Assembly: GCF_002776695.1 (NCBI RefSeq)
Contig: NZ_LFJC01000003.1
Location: 937,746 to 1,001,745, forward strand
From: Bradyrhizobium nitroreducens
GTDB lineage: Bacteria > Pseudomonadota > Alphaproteobacteria > Rhizobiales > Xanthobacteraceae
Reading direction: 5' to 3'
Length of the DNA stretch: 64,000 nucleotides
The notes below the pieces were generated by a model, which was not told where the DNA came from, did not search any database, and saw only the letters and a list, made by a program, of their open reading frames with translations. Made by a program: the position numbers and the translations under genes. Position 1 is the stretch's first letter. Every line of letters starts with the position of its first letter. Positions 9,331 to 19,277 of the stretch are shown here, in pieces.

Positions 9331-9546
9331 ATGACCAGATTTCTTTTCGTTGTTTCCTTGCTCCTGTGCGCGTCCGCCGCGTCAGCGCAACAGCAGCCCG
9401 GCCATGATGCCTGCGCGCGCGACGTCACGCGCTTCTGCCGCGCCGTGATGAACAATGGCGACGGCGCCGTGCTCGCCTGCCTGAAGCAGAACCGCCCGAA
9501 GCTGAGCAAAGGCTGCGAGAAGGTGCTGACCGAGCACGGGCAATAA
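9331..9546 (+). CDS. Small secreted cysteine-rich-repeat protein, paralogue of the 8842 gene
   Basis: A 71-residue exported protein with an N-terminal signal peptide (MTRFLFVVSLLLCASAASA). The mature part has four cysteines in the pattern CARDVTRFC and ACLKQNRPKLSKGC, the same GLG1-type cysteine-rich repeat seen in the gene at 8842, with LSKGC matching LSAGC there. An AAGAGG ribosome site precedes the ATG. Probably forms two disulfides in the periplasm. Function unknown. Confidence 0.75.
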   Translation: MTRFLFVVSLLLCASAASAQQQPGHDACARDVTRFCRAVMNNGDGAVLACLKQNRPKLSKGCEKVLTEHGQ

Positions 9547-9605
9547 AGCATACCCTCGTCATTCCGGGGCGTGCCGTAAGGCGCGAGCCCGGAACGAAGA
9601 GAGTC

Positions 9606-11294
9606 CTACGTGCTGCTTCCCGCCGCTGTCGCGACCACCGGCAACACCTCCGCGCTTGCGCTGTCCGGCGTCTCGTCCTTCCAGCGCACCGAGCCGAACG
9701 GACGCTCCAGCATGCGGCGGATCCGCACCGGGTCCGGGCCGATGTGGAAATCGATCGCCTGTTGATGCAGCGCGCGTTCGGACTGGGTCGAGCGGTTGCG
9801 CTGGCGCAGGTAATCGAACCAGGTCGGGCAGTGATAGCGTTCGGTCCACAATTCCGGATCGGCGATGTCGCGGGCGATCGACCAGCCATAGGCGCCGTTG
9901 CGCTGCCGGGAGAGCTGCACGTCCTGCATGACATTGTGGAACGCGCGCGCGTTGTCCTGCGCCACGCGATATTCGATCTCGACCACCAGCGGGCCGCTGC
10001 GGCCCGTCAGGGACAGCTTCACCTCGGGATCGGCCAGCACGTCGGCATCCTCGTTGCGGGCACCGACGCGCGGCATCGTCAGCCAGATCCCGAGCAGCGG
10101 CGAGATCAGCATCAGGCCGGCGGCCGTCAGCAGCGCGATCTCGACGCCGGCAAAGTCGGTGAGATGGCCCCAGCCCCAGGCGCCGATCGCGATGCCGCCG
10201 GAAATCGAGGCCTGGAATGCCGCGAGCGAGCGGCCCGCCACCCAGCGCGGCGCCGACAGCTGCACGCCGATGTTGAACAGCGCGATGGCGGCCATCCAGA
10301 CCGCGCCGGCCAGCACCAGCGCCGTTGCCGTCAGCACCGGCTCCGTGCTCAGCGCAAGCGCGGCCATCGCGAACGCCATCGAGATGGTGCAGGCGCGGAT
10401 CGCGGCCTCGCCGCTCATGCGCTTGCGCAGTTCATGGATATTGAGTGCGCCGACGACAGCGCCCATACCGAAGGCGCCCAGCATGATGCCATAGGTCTGC
10501 GCGCCGCCGTGCAGCAGATCGCGCGCGACCAGTGGCATCAGCGCCATGATGGCGCCGCCGATCAGGCCCATCACCAGCGTGCGCAACAGCACGATCTTGA
10601 TCGGCGGCGAATTGGTGATGTAGCGGAAGCCCGAGACCATGGCGCGGTTGAGCTTTTCCCGCGGCAGCCGCGAGGGCTCGACCGAGCGGCGCCAGAGCAG
10701 CAGCACCACGAGAAGCGGCAGATAGAGAAGCGCGTTGCAGGCAAAGGCGGCCACCGCGCCGAGCGCGGCGACGATGACGCCGCCGACCGCGGGGCCGAAG
10801 CTGCGCGCGATGTTGTAGCTGATGCCGTTCAGCGCGACCGCCGAAGGCAGCGCATCGGGCGGTACCTGCTCGCTGACAGAGGACTGCCACGCCGGGCCGA
10901 ACAGGGCGTTGCCACTGCCCACCACGAAGCAGAAGGCGAGCAGCGTTTCCGGGGTGATGAGATTGAACCCGGCCAGCACCGTCAGCGCCGTCGCGCCGGT
11001 GAGGGCGATCATCAGCGAGACCAGCGTGACGATGCGGCGGTCATACATGTCGGCAATGGCGCCGGCCGGCATCGAGATCAGCATGATCGGAAGCATCAGG
11101 GCGGTCTGCACCAGCGCGACCTTATCGGCCGATGCCGCCATCTGCGTCATCGCCCAGGCCGCGCCCACGCCCTGGATCAGGAGGCCGAGATTGGAGAGCA
11201 GGCTGGCGAGCCAGATGCGCCGGAACACGGTGTAGCGCAGCGGCGCGGTGATGCCGTCGGCGGCCATTTTCTGACGGTTCGGCGGCTCGGTCAT
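9606..11294 (-). CDS. MFS transporter of the MFS_3 (EntS-like) family
   Basis: A 562-residue inner-membrane exporter of the major facilitator superfamily. About 12 membrane helices cover residues 20-410, with the typical MFS loop SMPAGAIADMYDRR between helices 2 and 3. A soluble C-terminal extension of about 150 residues (from about 415) includes VVEIEYRV and ends in a basic segment. The length and extension match the MFS_3/transmembrane secretion effector group. The substrate is unknown. The start chosen (MTEPPNRQ) has a GGAAGGGG ribosome site; an ATG 16 codons upstream is less likely. Confidence 0.85.
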   Translation of the reverse strand: MTEPPNRQKMAADGITAPLRYTVFRRIWLASLLSNLGLLIQGVGAAWAMTQMAASADKVALVQTALMLPIMLISMPAGAIADMYDRRIVTLVSLMIALTGATALTVLAGFNLITPETLLAFCFVVGSGNALFGPAWQSSVSEQVPPDALPSAVALNGISYNIARSFGPAVGGVIVAALGAVAAFACNALLYLPLLVVLLLWRRSVEPSRLPREKLNRAMVSGFRYITNSPPIKIVLLRTLVMGLIGGAIMALMPLVARDLLHGGAQTYGIMLGAFGMGAVVGALNIHELRKRMSGEAAIRACTISMAFAMAALALSTEPVLTATALVLAGAVWMAAIALFNIGVQLSAPRWVAGRSLAAFQASISGGIAIGAWGWGHLTDFAGVEIALLTAAGLMLISPLLGIWLTMPRVGARNEDADVLADPEVKLSLTGRSGPLVVEIEYRVAQDNARAFHNVMQDVQLSRQRNGAYGWSIARDIADPELWTERYHCPTWFDYLRQRNRSTQSERALHQQAIDFHIGPDPVRIRRMLERPFGSVRWKDETPDSASAEVLPVVATAAGSST

Positions 11295-11430
11295 ATCCCC
11301 TTCCATATGGGCTGGCAGAAGTGGTGCTGGCGATTCCGGCAAATTCAGTGATGCCTGCGAAAGTCCTTCGCTGTCCAGTGGTTAGGCCGCTATAAGCGGT
11401 GCAAAGAGGCGGTTTGCCGGGGAGGAACAG

Positions 11431-12807
11431 ATGAAGCTGTCGCGACGGACGATCCTGCAGGGGGCGGGCAGCTTGCCTTTCGCAATTGCGAGCTTGCGGA
11501 CGGGCGCATGGGCTCAATCAGCGCCGGCGGCTGCATTGCCTTCGGACCCGCCGCCGCCGATCCTGTTCGTCCACGGCAATGGCGACTACGACGCGCTCTG
11601 GATGACGACGCTGTGGCGGATGGAATCCAACGGCATCGCGCGCGATCGCATGATGGCGATCAACTTCACCGACCCCAATGCACGCGCCGACGACAAGGTC
11701 GAGCAGGCGAACCGTTCCTCGACCGAGGACCAGCGCCGCGAGCTCGCTGCCGCCATCGCCGAGCTGAAGCGCCGGACCGGCGCGTCCCGCGTGGCGCTGG
11801 TCGGCAGCTCGCGCGGCGGCTATGCGATCCGCAATGTCATCAAGAACGGTGGCGCCGGCGATGTCAGCCACGCCGTCTTGTGCGGCACGCCCAATCACGG
11901 CGTGTTCGCGACCGACGATCAGCCGAACAACGAGTTCAACGGCCGCGGCACGTTCCTGCGCGGCCTGAACGAGGGCGAGAGCGAGGTGACGCCCGGTGTT
12001 GCCTTCCTCACCTTGCGCAGCGACGGCATGGACAAATACGCGCAGGCCGACGGTCGCTTCATCGGCAAGCCCGGCACGCCGACCGGCGTCACCAATGAAG
12101 GGCCGGAGCTGAAGGGCGCCACCAATCTCGTGCTCGGCGCGCTCGACCATCGCGAGGTGGCGTTCCATCCGCGTGCCTTCCGGGAGATCTACAAATTCAT
12201 CGCGGGTCGCGAGCCTGCGCGCATTGCGATCGTGCCGGAGCCGGCCGTCAAGCTCAGCGGCCTCGTCACCGGCACGCCCGGCGGCGTATCGACCAACCGC
12301 CCGGTGGCGGGTGCAACCGTCGATATCTTCCGCGTCGATCCTGATACTGGTGAGCGTAATGGTGCCGCCGTGCATAGCGCAAAGACCGGCGCCGATGGTC
12401 GCTGGGGGCCGGCGCAGGTCGAACCCTTCTGGGCGCTCGAATTCGTCGTGACGTCCCCAGATGCGCCGACGACGCACGTCTATCGCTCGCCTTTCCCGCG
12501 CTCCTCCGACGTCGTGCATCTGCGTGCCGCGCGCCCGCTCGGTCCCGCCGACAAGGATGCCGGCGCGGTCGTGATCATGTCGCGTCCGCGCGGCTATTTC
12601 GGTCTGCCGCGGGACGTGGTTTTGTTCGACGGCAAGGAGCCGGCCGACGTCAAGCCGGGTGTACCCACGGATTCGGCAGCGACGTTGCGTCTTCCAACCA
12701 GCGAGGTTGGGCGTAAATTCGTGGCCCAGTTCGGCGAAGAACGGATTGTGGCACGGGCCTGGCCGGCCTCGGAAAACAGGATTGCGATTGCCGAGCTGAC
12801 TTACTAG
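11431..12807 (+). CDS. Tat-exported alpha/beta hydrolase (esterase/lipase-like)
   Basis: A 458-residue exported hydrolase. The N-terminus has a twin-arginine signal (SRRTILQGAGS). An alpha/beta hydrolase core follows with the oxyanion strand ILFVHGNG (about 45-52) and nucleophile elbow GSSRGG, then a C-terminal beta-rich region (about 275-458). It resembles secreted lipases or cutinase-like esterases, but the substrate is unclear. A GGGGAGG ribosome site precedes the ATG. It ends 35 bases before the P450 gene; a joint role is possible but unproven. Confidence 0.8.
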   Translation: MKLSRRTILQGAGSLPFAIASLRTGAWAQSAPAAALPSDPPPPILFVHGNGDYDALWMTTLWRMESNGIARDRMMAINFTDPNARADDKVEQANRSSTEDQRRELAAAIAELKRRTGASRVALVGSSRGGYAIRNVIKNGGAGDVSHAVLCGTPNHGVFATDDQPNNEFNGRGTFLRGLNEGESEVTPGVAFLTLRSDGMDKYAQADGRFIGKPGTPTGVTNEGPELKGATNLVLGALDHREVAFHPRAFREIYKFIAGREPARIAIVPEPAVKLSGLVTGTPGGVSTNRPVAGATVDIFRVDPDTGERNGAAVHSAKTGADGRWGPAQVEPFWALEFVVTSPDAPTTHVYRSPFPRSSDVVHLRAARPLGPADKDAGAVVIMSRPRGYFGLPRDVVLFDGKEPADVKPGVPTDSAATLRLPTSEVGRKFVAQFGEERIVARAWPASENRIAIAELTY

Positions 12808-12842
12808 CTATTGACCTGCGTCACACCTCTCGGGAGAGAGCC

Positions 12843-14213
12843 ATGAACATCGCCAGCGTGCGTCGGCCCATCATCCCTCCCGCTCCCCCGCGTGCGCCCG
12901 ACGACATGTCGTTCTTCGGCCGGCTTGCCGTGATCCGGCACAACATGATCGCGACCTGGGGGCAGCGCGCCTATGAGGAAGACGTCATCAAGGGCCGCTT
13001 CTTCCTCAGCAACAGCTTCATCCTGAACCAGCCGGACGCGATCAGGCACGTCCTGCTGACCAATTACGAGAACTATACGCGCACGCCGGCGGGGATCCGC
13101 ATGCTGCGTCCCGTGCTGGGCGACGGCCTTCTGATCGCGGAAGGTCACTCCTGGACGTTTCAGCGCCGCACCCTTGCGCCGGCCTTCACGCCGCGCGCCA
13201 CCGCCAATCTCGTTCCGCACATGACGGCGGTGCTCGACGAGACCATCGCGAAGCTGGAGGCGCGCTCGGGGGAAGACATCGACCTGCGCGAGGTCATGCA
13301 GCGCATGACGCTGGAGATCGCGGGACGCACGATGTTCTCGTTCGGCATGGACCAGCACGGCACGACCTTGCGCAACTTCATCATGGAATATGCCGCCCGG
13401 CTCGGACGGCCGTATTTCCTCGACATGCTGCTGCCGGTGTCGTGGCCAAGCCCGATGGATTTTGCCCGCGCCCGTTTCCGCAAGCGCTGGACCGAATTCG
13501 TCGCGATGCTGATCGCCGAGCGGCGCAAAGCCGGCAAGAAGGACGGTGCGCCGCCGCGCGACCTGTTCGATCTCATGGATGCGGCGCGCGACCCCGAAAC
13601 CGGCAAGGGCTTTTCCGACGAGCAGCTCGTCGACGAGGTCGCGACCATGATCCTCGCGGGTCACGAGACCACGGCGACGGCGCTGTTCTGGGCGCTCTAT
13701 CTGCTCGCGCTCGATCCGGAGACGCAGGAGGAAGTCGCCTCCGAGACGCGCGGCGAGCATCTCGACAGCATCGCCGACATCGACCGGCAGAAATTCACCC
13801 GCGCGGTGATCGAGGAGACCATGCGGCTCTATCCGCCGGCATTCCTGGTCGCGCGGGCCGCGCGCGAGAAGGACAATGCGGCCGGAATCGAGATCGGCAA
13901 GGGCGACATCATCATGATCGCACCGTGGCTGCTGCACCGGCACGAGAAGCTGTGGGACCAGCCGAACGCGTTCATTCCAAAGCGCTTCATGTCGAAGGAA
14001 GCGCCCGATCGCTTCGCTTATCTGCCGTTCGGCGCAGGTCCGCGCGTCTGCATCGGCGCGCCGTTCGCGCAGGCCGAATCCGTGCTGGCGCTGGCCCGGC
14101 TGATCGGCGCGTTCCGCGTCGAGCTTGCCGATACGACCAACCCCGTGATTCCGCTCGGCGTCGTCACGACCCAGCCGGACCACTCACCCATGTTCCGCAT
14201 CACGCGTCGGTGA
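12843..14213 (+). CDS. Cytochrome P450 monooxygenase
   Basis: A 456-residue soluble P450 with no membrane anchor. Motifs seen are the I-helix oxygen-activating AGHETT, the K-helix ExxR (EETMR), and the heme-binding loop FGAGPRVCIG with the thiolate cysteine near residue 399. The layout is closer to class E (microsomal-like) P450s than to camphor-type. The substrate is unknown; no ferredoxin or reductase gene is adjacent, so it must borrow an electron-transfer partner. A GGGAGAG ribosome site precedes the ATG. Confidence 0.95.
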   Translation: MNIASVRRPIIPPAPPRAPDDMSFFGRLAVIRHNMIATWGQRAYEEDVIKGRFFLSNSFILNQPDAIRHVLLTNYENYTRTPAGIRMLRPVLGDGLLIAEGHSWTFQRRTLAPAFTPRATANLVPHMTAVLDETIAKLEARSGEDIDLREVMQRMTLEIAGRTMFSFGMDQHGTTLRNFIMEYAARLGRPYFLDMLLPVSWPSPMDFARARFRKRWTEFVAMLIAERRKAGKKDGAPPRDLFDLMDAARDPETGKGFSDEQLVDEVATMILAGHETTATALFWALYLLALDPETQEEVASETRGEHLDSIADIDRQKFTRAVIEETMRLYPPAFLVARAAREKDNAAGIEIGKGDIIMIAPWLLHRHEKLWDQPNAFIPKRFMSKEAPDRFAYLPFGAGPRVCIGAPFAQAESVLALARLIGAFRVELADTTNPVIPLGVVTTQPDHSPMFRITRR

Positions 14214-14264
14214 CAGGCCCCTCGTCTGGCCGACGGCGTGATGCGCCCTAGATAGAGTTGCGCC

Positions 14265-15674
14265 ATGAGCGACATCCAGGCCCAGTTTTCCGTTCTCAAG
14301 CAGACCGCCGACGCGAAGGTGGTCGATGCGATTGCGCGTCTGATCGAGGATGGCGAGGATCACGAGCTCAACCGCGTCAACGTCCTCGACTTCGCCACGC
14401 AACATGCCGTCGACGAAGAGCACGCGATCTCGGCCTTTCTGCACGCGGCGCGGCTCGGGCTGTTCGATCTCGGCTGGAACGTGCTGTGTCCGGGCTGCGG
14501 CGGCGTGCTGGGCGCGCACACGACGTTGAAGGCGCTCAAGCCGGACGATTATCATTGCGCGCTCTGCGCCTGCGGCTACAAGGCCTCCGTCGACGATCAG
14601 GTCGAGGTGTCCTTCACCGTGAATCCGAGGGTCCGGCGCATCGCGGCGCACGATCCTGATACGCTTCCGGTGTGGGAATATTTCAAGCAGGTATTCTGGA
14701 GCTCCGGCGTCGACTTCAACAAGGAATCATTCGCGACACTGGCGAACGAGGTGACGCTGGATACGATGGAGCTGCCGGCGGGCGAGAAGGCGACGATGTC
14801 GCTGCAACTGCCTGGTGACTTCGTCATCATCTTCGAGCCGGTGACGCACGCCGCCCATTTCATCGACGTCCAGGGCGAGCCGACCAAGGACCGCCAGCAG
14901 CTCGCCATCATGTACAACAAGGTGCAGGCCCCGACGGGGACCACGACCATGCGGCCCGGCCCGCTACGGCTGTCGCTGGAGAACCAGGCGGGCGTGCGCG
15001 TGCTGCCGTCGGTGTTCATCGCGGCCGAGGCGCTCCACCATCTCATCGGCAAGCGCAAGCCGTTCCTCACCGCCAAGCGGATGCTGTCCAACCAGACGTT
15101 TCGCGACGTGTTCAAGGCGGACAATCTCAGTCTCGACCAGCGGCTCCAGATCACCTCGCTGACCTTCCTGTTCACCGACCTGAAGGGCTCGACCGCGCTC
15201 TACGAGCGCGTCGGCGATCTTGCCGCCTTCGATCTCGTGCGCGCGCATTTCCATGCGCTGCTCGAGATCATCTCGTCGGAGAAGGGCGCAGTGGTGAAGA
15301 CCATCGGCGATGCCGTGATGGCGACCTTCGTCCGTCCCGAGCACGCCATCGTCGCCGGCTTGCGGATGCGCGCGGCCATGGACGCGCTCAACAAGCAGCG
15401 CGGTACCGACGATCTGATCGTCAAGATCGGCATCCATGAAGGACCGTGTCTTGCGGTGATGCTCAACGAGCGGCAGGATTATTTCGGCCAGACGGTCAAC
15501 ATCGCCGCCCGCGTGCAGAGCCTGTCGACCGCGCAGGAGATCCACATCACCGGCCCGGTGCTCGATGCGCCGGCGGTCGCGGCAATACTCCAGCAGCGCG
15601 AGATCAAGCCGATCCAGAAGCAGGCCGCGCTGCGCGGCATCGCCGACAAGATGGTGGTTTACGAGATTCCGTGA
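14265..15674 (+). CDS. Class III adenylate/guanylate cyclase with N-terminal zinc-ribbon-like domain
   Basis: A 469-residue soluble nucleotide cyclase. The C-terminal class III catalytic domain (about 300-465) has the first metal Asp in FTDLKGS and the second in KTIGDAVMATF, followed by KIGIHEGPC. The N-terminal half (about 1-290) has cysteines at 75, 78, 98 and 101 (CPGCGG and CALCAC) spaced like a zinc ribbon, followed by a beta-rich part of the type annotated DUF5939. It probably makes cAMP in response to an unknown signal. Start preceded by a weak ribosome site. Confidence 0.88.
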   Translation: MSDIQAQFSVLKQTADAKVVDAIARLIEDGEDHELNRVNVLDFATQHAVDEEHAISAFLHAARLGLFDLGWNVLCPGCGGVLGAHTTLKALKPDDYHCALCACGYKASVDDQVEVSFTVNPRVRRIAAHDPDTLPVWEYFKQVFWSSGVDFNKESFATLANEVTLDTMELPAGEKATMSLQLPGDFVIIFEPVTHAAHFIDVQGEPTKDRQQLAIMYNKVQAPTGTTTMRPGPLRLSLENQAGVRVLPSVFIAAEALHHLIGKRKPFLTAKRMLSNQTFRDVFKADNLSLDQRLQITSLTFLFTDLKGSTALYERVGDLAAFDLVRAHFHALLEIISSEKGAVVKTIGDAVMATFVRPEHAIVAGLRMRAAMDALNKQRGTDDLIVKIGIHEGPCLAVMLNERQDYFGQTVNIAARVQSLSTAQEIHITGPVLDAPAVAAILQQREIKPIQKQAALRGIADKMVVYEIP

Positions 15675-15839
15675 AGAATTTCCGTTGTCGTCCCCGCCCA
15701 ATGCGCAGCGGCCAGATTGCCGAAACGTAATCCGGCGCGCGGAACTGCCGCACGTTGCGCCGGTTGAGTATCCTGCTCATATAATGCTGGTAACAGCCGC
15801 CCTCCCCCCTCGCGGCTGCATCGATTTCGGTAGGATCTC

Positions 15840-16328
15840 ATGCTCGACGGCCTGCGCCAATTCATCGCCGACATCGTCGCCCCCAACGACCAGAGTCGTT
15901 CGTTCGGCGACAGCGATTATCGATTGGCGGCGACGGCGCTGCTGGTCCACGTGGTCTCGCTGGACGGCCAGCCGACGGCGGCCGAGCAGCGCAAGCTGCA
16001 CAGCCTGATCGAGAGCCATTTCGGGCTCGATCACGGCACCGCGGATCGCCTGATCGCGGACGCCACCCAGGTCGAGGGCGAGGCGGTGGATCTCTATCAC
16101 TTCACCAGCGTCATCATGCGCTCGCTCGACGAAGAGGGCCGCAAGCGCATCGTCCGGATGATGTGGGAGCTGGTTTATGCCGACGGCCAGGTGACCGAAT
16201 TCGAGGACAACGTCGTCTGGCGTGCCTCCGACCTGCTCGGGATTTCCCAGCGCGACCGGATCGACCTGAAGCACGCTGTGGCCGAGCGCGTCGGTGGCCA
16301 GGTGAAGGATGGTGCCGTCGGCGGCTGA
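15840..16328 (+). CDS. TerB-family protein (tellurite-resistance-like/DjlA N-domain fold)
   Basis: A 162-residue all-helical cytoplasmic protein. The pattern LLVHVVSLDGQPTAAEQ near residues 37-53 and LVYADGQVTEFEDNVVWRASDLLGI near the C-terminus is the duplicated acidic helix motif (two xxDGxxxxxE units) of the TerB fold, thought to bind metal. Its role in this genome is unknown; tellurite resistance itself is not implied. A GTAGGA site precedes the ATG. Confidence 0.85.
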   Translation: MLDGLRQFIADIVAPNDQSRSFGDSDYRLAATALLVHVVSLDGQPTAAEQRKLHSLIESHFGLDHGTADRLIADATQVEGEAVDLYHFTSVIMRSLDEEGRKRIVRMMWELVYADGQVTEFEDNVVWRASDLLGISQRDRIDLKHAVAERVGGQVKDGAVGG

Positions 16329-16556
16329 CTTGTCCCGGCCGGCGGCCTGACACGCAAGTCACATGACGAAATTTTAATGTAGGCCGCACCTTCCTCCCGG
16401 TTTTGCGGATTCGCCTGCAAATACCGGTCTTTCCTGCTCCCCCTGTCGCCCGCTCAAGCGGCCATGCCGCCAGCGCCGCTTGCCTGTCGCGCACGGCTTA
16501 TGCTCTCGTTCGGCCATTGCCGGGGCCAAAGACTTCAATTCAAGAGAACTTCGATC

Positions 16557-17336
16557 GTGACTGAGCGGGTAACGTTGATCACCGGTGCTTCGGCGGGCAT
16601 AGGTGTGGAGCTGGCACGCGTGTTCGCCGCCAATGGACATCGTCTCGCATTGACGGCGCGGCGCGCGGATCGATTGGAGGCGCTTGCGAACGAGCTCGCT
16701 GCCAGGGGCGGCAAGAAGCCGATCGTGATCGCCTGCGATCTCGAGGATCCCGCCGCCGGCGAGGCCATCGCAGCAGCGCTCGCGGCCGAAGGCGTCGAGC
16801 TCGATCACCTCGTCAACAATGCCGGCTTCGGCGTGTTCGGTGATGCCATCGAGCGCGACCGCGACGAGCAGATCGGGATCGTCGAGGTCAACGTGCGGGC
16901 TCTGACGGATCTGTCGCTGCGCTTTGCCGATCAGCTGATCAGGAACAAGGGCGGTCTTCTCAACGTCGGCTCGGTTGCAGGCTTCCTGCCCGGCCCCGGC
17001 ATGGCCGTTTACTATGCCTCCAAGGCCTACGTGATTTCCTTCACCGAAGCGCTTCGGGCGGAGCTCGCGCCGCGCGGCGTTCGCGTCACCGTGCTTTGCC
17101 CGGGCCCTGTGCCCACCGAATTCCAGGCGCGCGCCGGCGTCGGGTCGCAGCACAATACGGCCCTTCTCAACGTTTCGGCCGCCGATGTCGCGCAAGAGGC
17201 TTATCGTGGCCTGATGACCAACAAACGGGCGGTGCTGCCCGGTCTCGGCATCAAGATTGTGCCGTTTGCGCTGCGCTTTTTCCCGCGCGGCTTCATCCTG
17301 GCTGCCACCAGCCGGTTCCAGAGGCGCCGGAATTAG
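16557..17336 (+). CDS. Short-chain dehydrogenase/reductase
   Basis: A 259-residue classical SDR oxidoreductase. It has the NAD(P) glycine motif TGASAGIG near residues 8-15, NNAG near 90, and the catalytic Ser plus YxxxK (YYASK) near 155-160, followed by PGPVPTEF. Basic residues after the glycine motif suggest NADP. A GTG start with an AAGAGAA ribosome site is taken, because an ATG 31 codons upstream would add an unnatural non-hydrophobic extension. Substrate unknown. Confidence 0.88.
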   Translation: MTERVTLITGASAGIGVELARVFAANGHRLALTARRADRLEALANELAARGGKKPIVIACDLEDPAAGEAIAAALAAEGVELDHLVNNAGFGVFGDAIERDRDEQIGIVEVNVRALTDLSLRFADQLIRNKGGLLNVGSVAGFLPGPGMAVYYASKAYVISFTEALRAELAPRGVRVTVLCPGPVPTEFQARAGVGSQHNTALLNVSAADVAQEAYRGLMTNKRAVLPGLGIKIVPFALRFFPRGFILAATSRFQRRRN

Positions 17337-17460
17337 AAAAGTCCGCAGCCGCCGTAGTGGCCCGGAGCTTGCTTCACTATCGTTGTGTGCGCGAACTCAC
17401 ACGATGTTAACCATCGCTTAGCTATGCTGGCGGTCTGAACCGATAGCACTCGCAGAGGCC

Positions 17461-18255
17461 ATGTCGTTCCGGACGGACAGGTTTGGTGGCGCAGAATTGG
17501 TGCCCTTCCGAAAGAGGGTGCCGAGCACTGCCGCCTCCGAAAGCCGGTTGCCGGTCTTGATCGTCCTGCATCAGGAATCTTCAACCCCCGGCCGCGTCGG
17601 CAACGCGCTGCGCGCCCTCGGTCATCCCCTCGACATCCGCCGTCCCCGCTTCGGCGATCCGCTGCCCGAGACGCTCGACGCTCATGCCGGCGCCGTGGTC
17701 TTCGGCGGCCCGATGAGCGCCAACGATCCCGACGACTACATCCGCCGCGAGATCGACTGGCTCGAAATTCCGCTGCGCGAGCAGCGGCCGTTCCTCGGCA
17801 TCTGCCTTGGGGCACAAATGCTCGCCATGCAGCTCGGTGCGCGCGTCGCGCCGCATGCGGAGGCGCTGACCCAGATCGGCTACTACCCGATCCGCCCGAC
17901 CGCTGCCGGGCGCGCGCTCTGCCCGGCCTGGCCGGCGCAGGTCTATCATTGGCACCGCGAGGGATTCGAACTGCCTGTCGGCGCGGAGCTGCTGGCAGAA
18001 GGCGATGATTTTCCGGTGCAGGCGTTCCGCGCCGGCAACGCTTTCGGCGTGCAGTTTCACCCCGACGTGACCTACGCGATGATGCATCGCTGGACCACGC
18101 GCGGCTATGACGGCTTCAACGCGCCCGGAGCGCGGCAACGGCACCATCACTTCGCGGATCGTGCCGTGTACGATGCCGCAGAGCGCGCCTGGCTCGATCA
18201 TTTCATCGACGGCTGGCTCGCGCGCCGGCCGGTGCTGGCGCAAGCGGCCGAGTGA
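17461..18255 (+). CDS. Class I glutamine amidotransferase-like protein
   Basis: A 264-residue stand-alone GATase1 protein, resembling the amidotransferase half of GMP synthase and YfeJ-type proteins. The nucleophile elbow GICLGAQM (Cys near 119), the GFQFHP-equivalent FGVQFHPDV, and an acidic partner region complete the Cys-His-Glu triad. An extra basic N-terminus of about 38 residues precedes the core. The cognate amide acceptor is unknown; no synthetase gene is adjacent. Confidence 0.85.
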   Translation: MSFRTDRFGGAELVPFRKRVPSTAASESRLPVLIVLHQESSTPGRVGNALRALGHPLDIRRPRFGDPLPETLDAHAGAVVFGGPMSANDPDDYIRREIDWLEIPLREQRPFLGICLGAQMLAMQLGARVAPHAEALTQIGYYPIRPTAAGRALCPAWPAQVYHWHREGFELPVGAELLAEGDDFPVQAFRAGNAFGVQFHPDVTYAMMHRWTTRGYDGFNAPGARQRHHHFADRAVYDAAERAWLDHFIDGWLARRPVLAQAAE

Positions 18256-18352
18256 TCGCGTCTTCGCGCAAGTCCCTGCCTTACCATTGGATATGCTAGG
18301 CTCATTGCTAACGAGCGCGCGCGAACGCGTGCCGGCAGACAGGGAGAGCGCC

Positions 18353-19165
18353 ATGGCCTACGAACACATCCTCTACGAGGTGAGCGACAAGGTCGCGACC
18401 ATCACGCTCAACCGGCCCGATCGCATGAATGCGTGGACGCCGATCATGGAGCGCGACGTTCGCCATGCCATGGAAGCATCGAGCGCCGACGACAATGTCC
18501 GCGTCATCGTGCTCACCGGCGCTGGCCGTGCCTTCTGCGCCGGTGCCGACATGGATGCGTTGAAGGGGCTCGACCCCGACGACGTCAGGCGCGCAACGAA
18601 TCTGCCGCCGTTCGACATGAACCGGCGGCCGGACTGGCAGACGCGCTATGGCTATTAACCCTCGATCAGGAAGCCGGTCATCGCCATGCTCAACGGCGCG
18701 ACCGCAGGCATCGGCCTCGTTCACGCGCTCTATTGCGATTTGCGCTTTGCCGCCGACAATACGGTGTTCACCACAGCCTTCGCGCGACGCGGTCTGATTG
18801 CCGAGCACGGCATCAGCTGGATGCTGCCGCGCATCGTCGGCCACGCCAACGCGATGGATCTCCTGCTTTCGGCCCGGCGCGTGACGAGCGAGGAGGCGTT
18901 GCGGATCGGCCTGGTCAACCGGCTCTGCTCGCCGGAGAAGCTGCGCGAGGAGACCTACGCCTATGCGCGCGATCTCGCCGATTTCGTCTCGCCAAGTGCG
19001 ATGGCCGTGATCAAGCGCCAGCTCTACGAGGTGCCGTTCCAGACCCTGGCCGAGGCCACGACCGAGGCGAACAGGGAGATGATGGTGGCGCTGGGCAGTA
19101 GCGATTTCCGCGAGGGGGTGGCGAGCTTCATGGAAAAGCGGCCGCCGCGGTTTACGGGGAGGTAG
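18353..19165 (+). pseudogene. Enoyl-CoA hydratase/isomerase family gene with one in-frame stop
   Basis: Crotonase-family gene read as two pieces in the same frame. The first (18353-18658) gives 101 residues with LNRPDRMNAW and GAGRAFCAGADMDALKG, ending WQTRYGY at a TAA. The second continues with PSIRKPVIAMLNGATAGIG, RRGLIAEHG and the C-terminal helices to 19165. Joined, they give a normal length of about 270 residues. One base change (TAC to TAA) would explain the break. The oxyanion-hole and acid residues are split across the two halves, so neither alone should be active. A good AGGGAG ribosome site precedes the first ATG. True nonsense mutation, readthrough or sequencing error cannot be separated here. 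Confidence 0.8.
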
Positions 19166-19214
19166 GGGGGAGGATCGGGGGATAGTCCGTCTTCGCCCTG
19201 CGGGCTTCGCCGGA

Positions 19215-19277
19215 CACCACGCTTCGTCCTTCGGGCGCCGTCGTGGCTGCGCCACGCGGAGCCCGAAGGGCGAAGCG

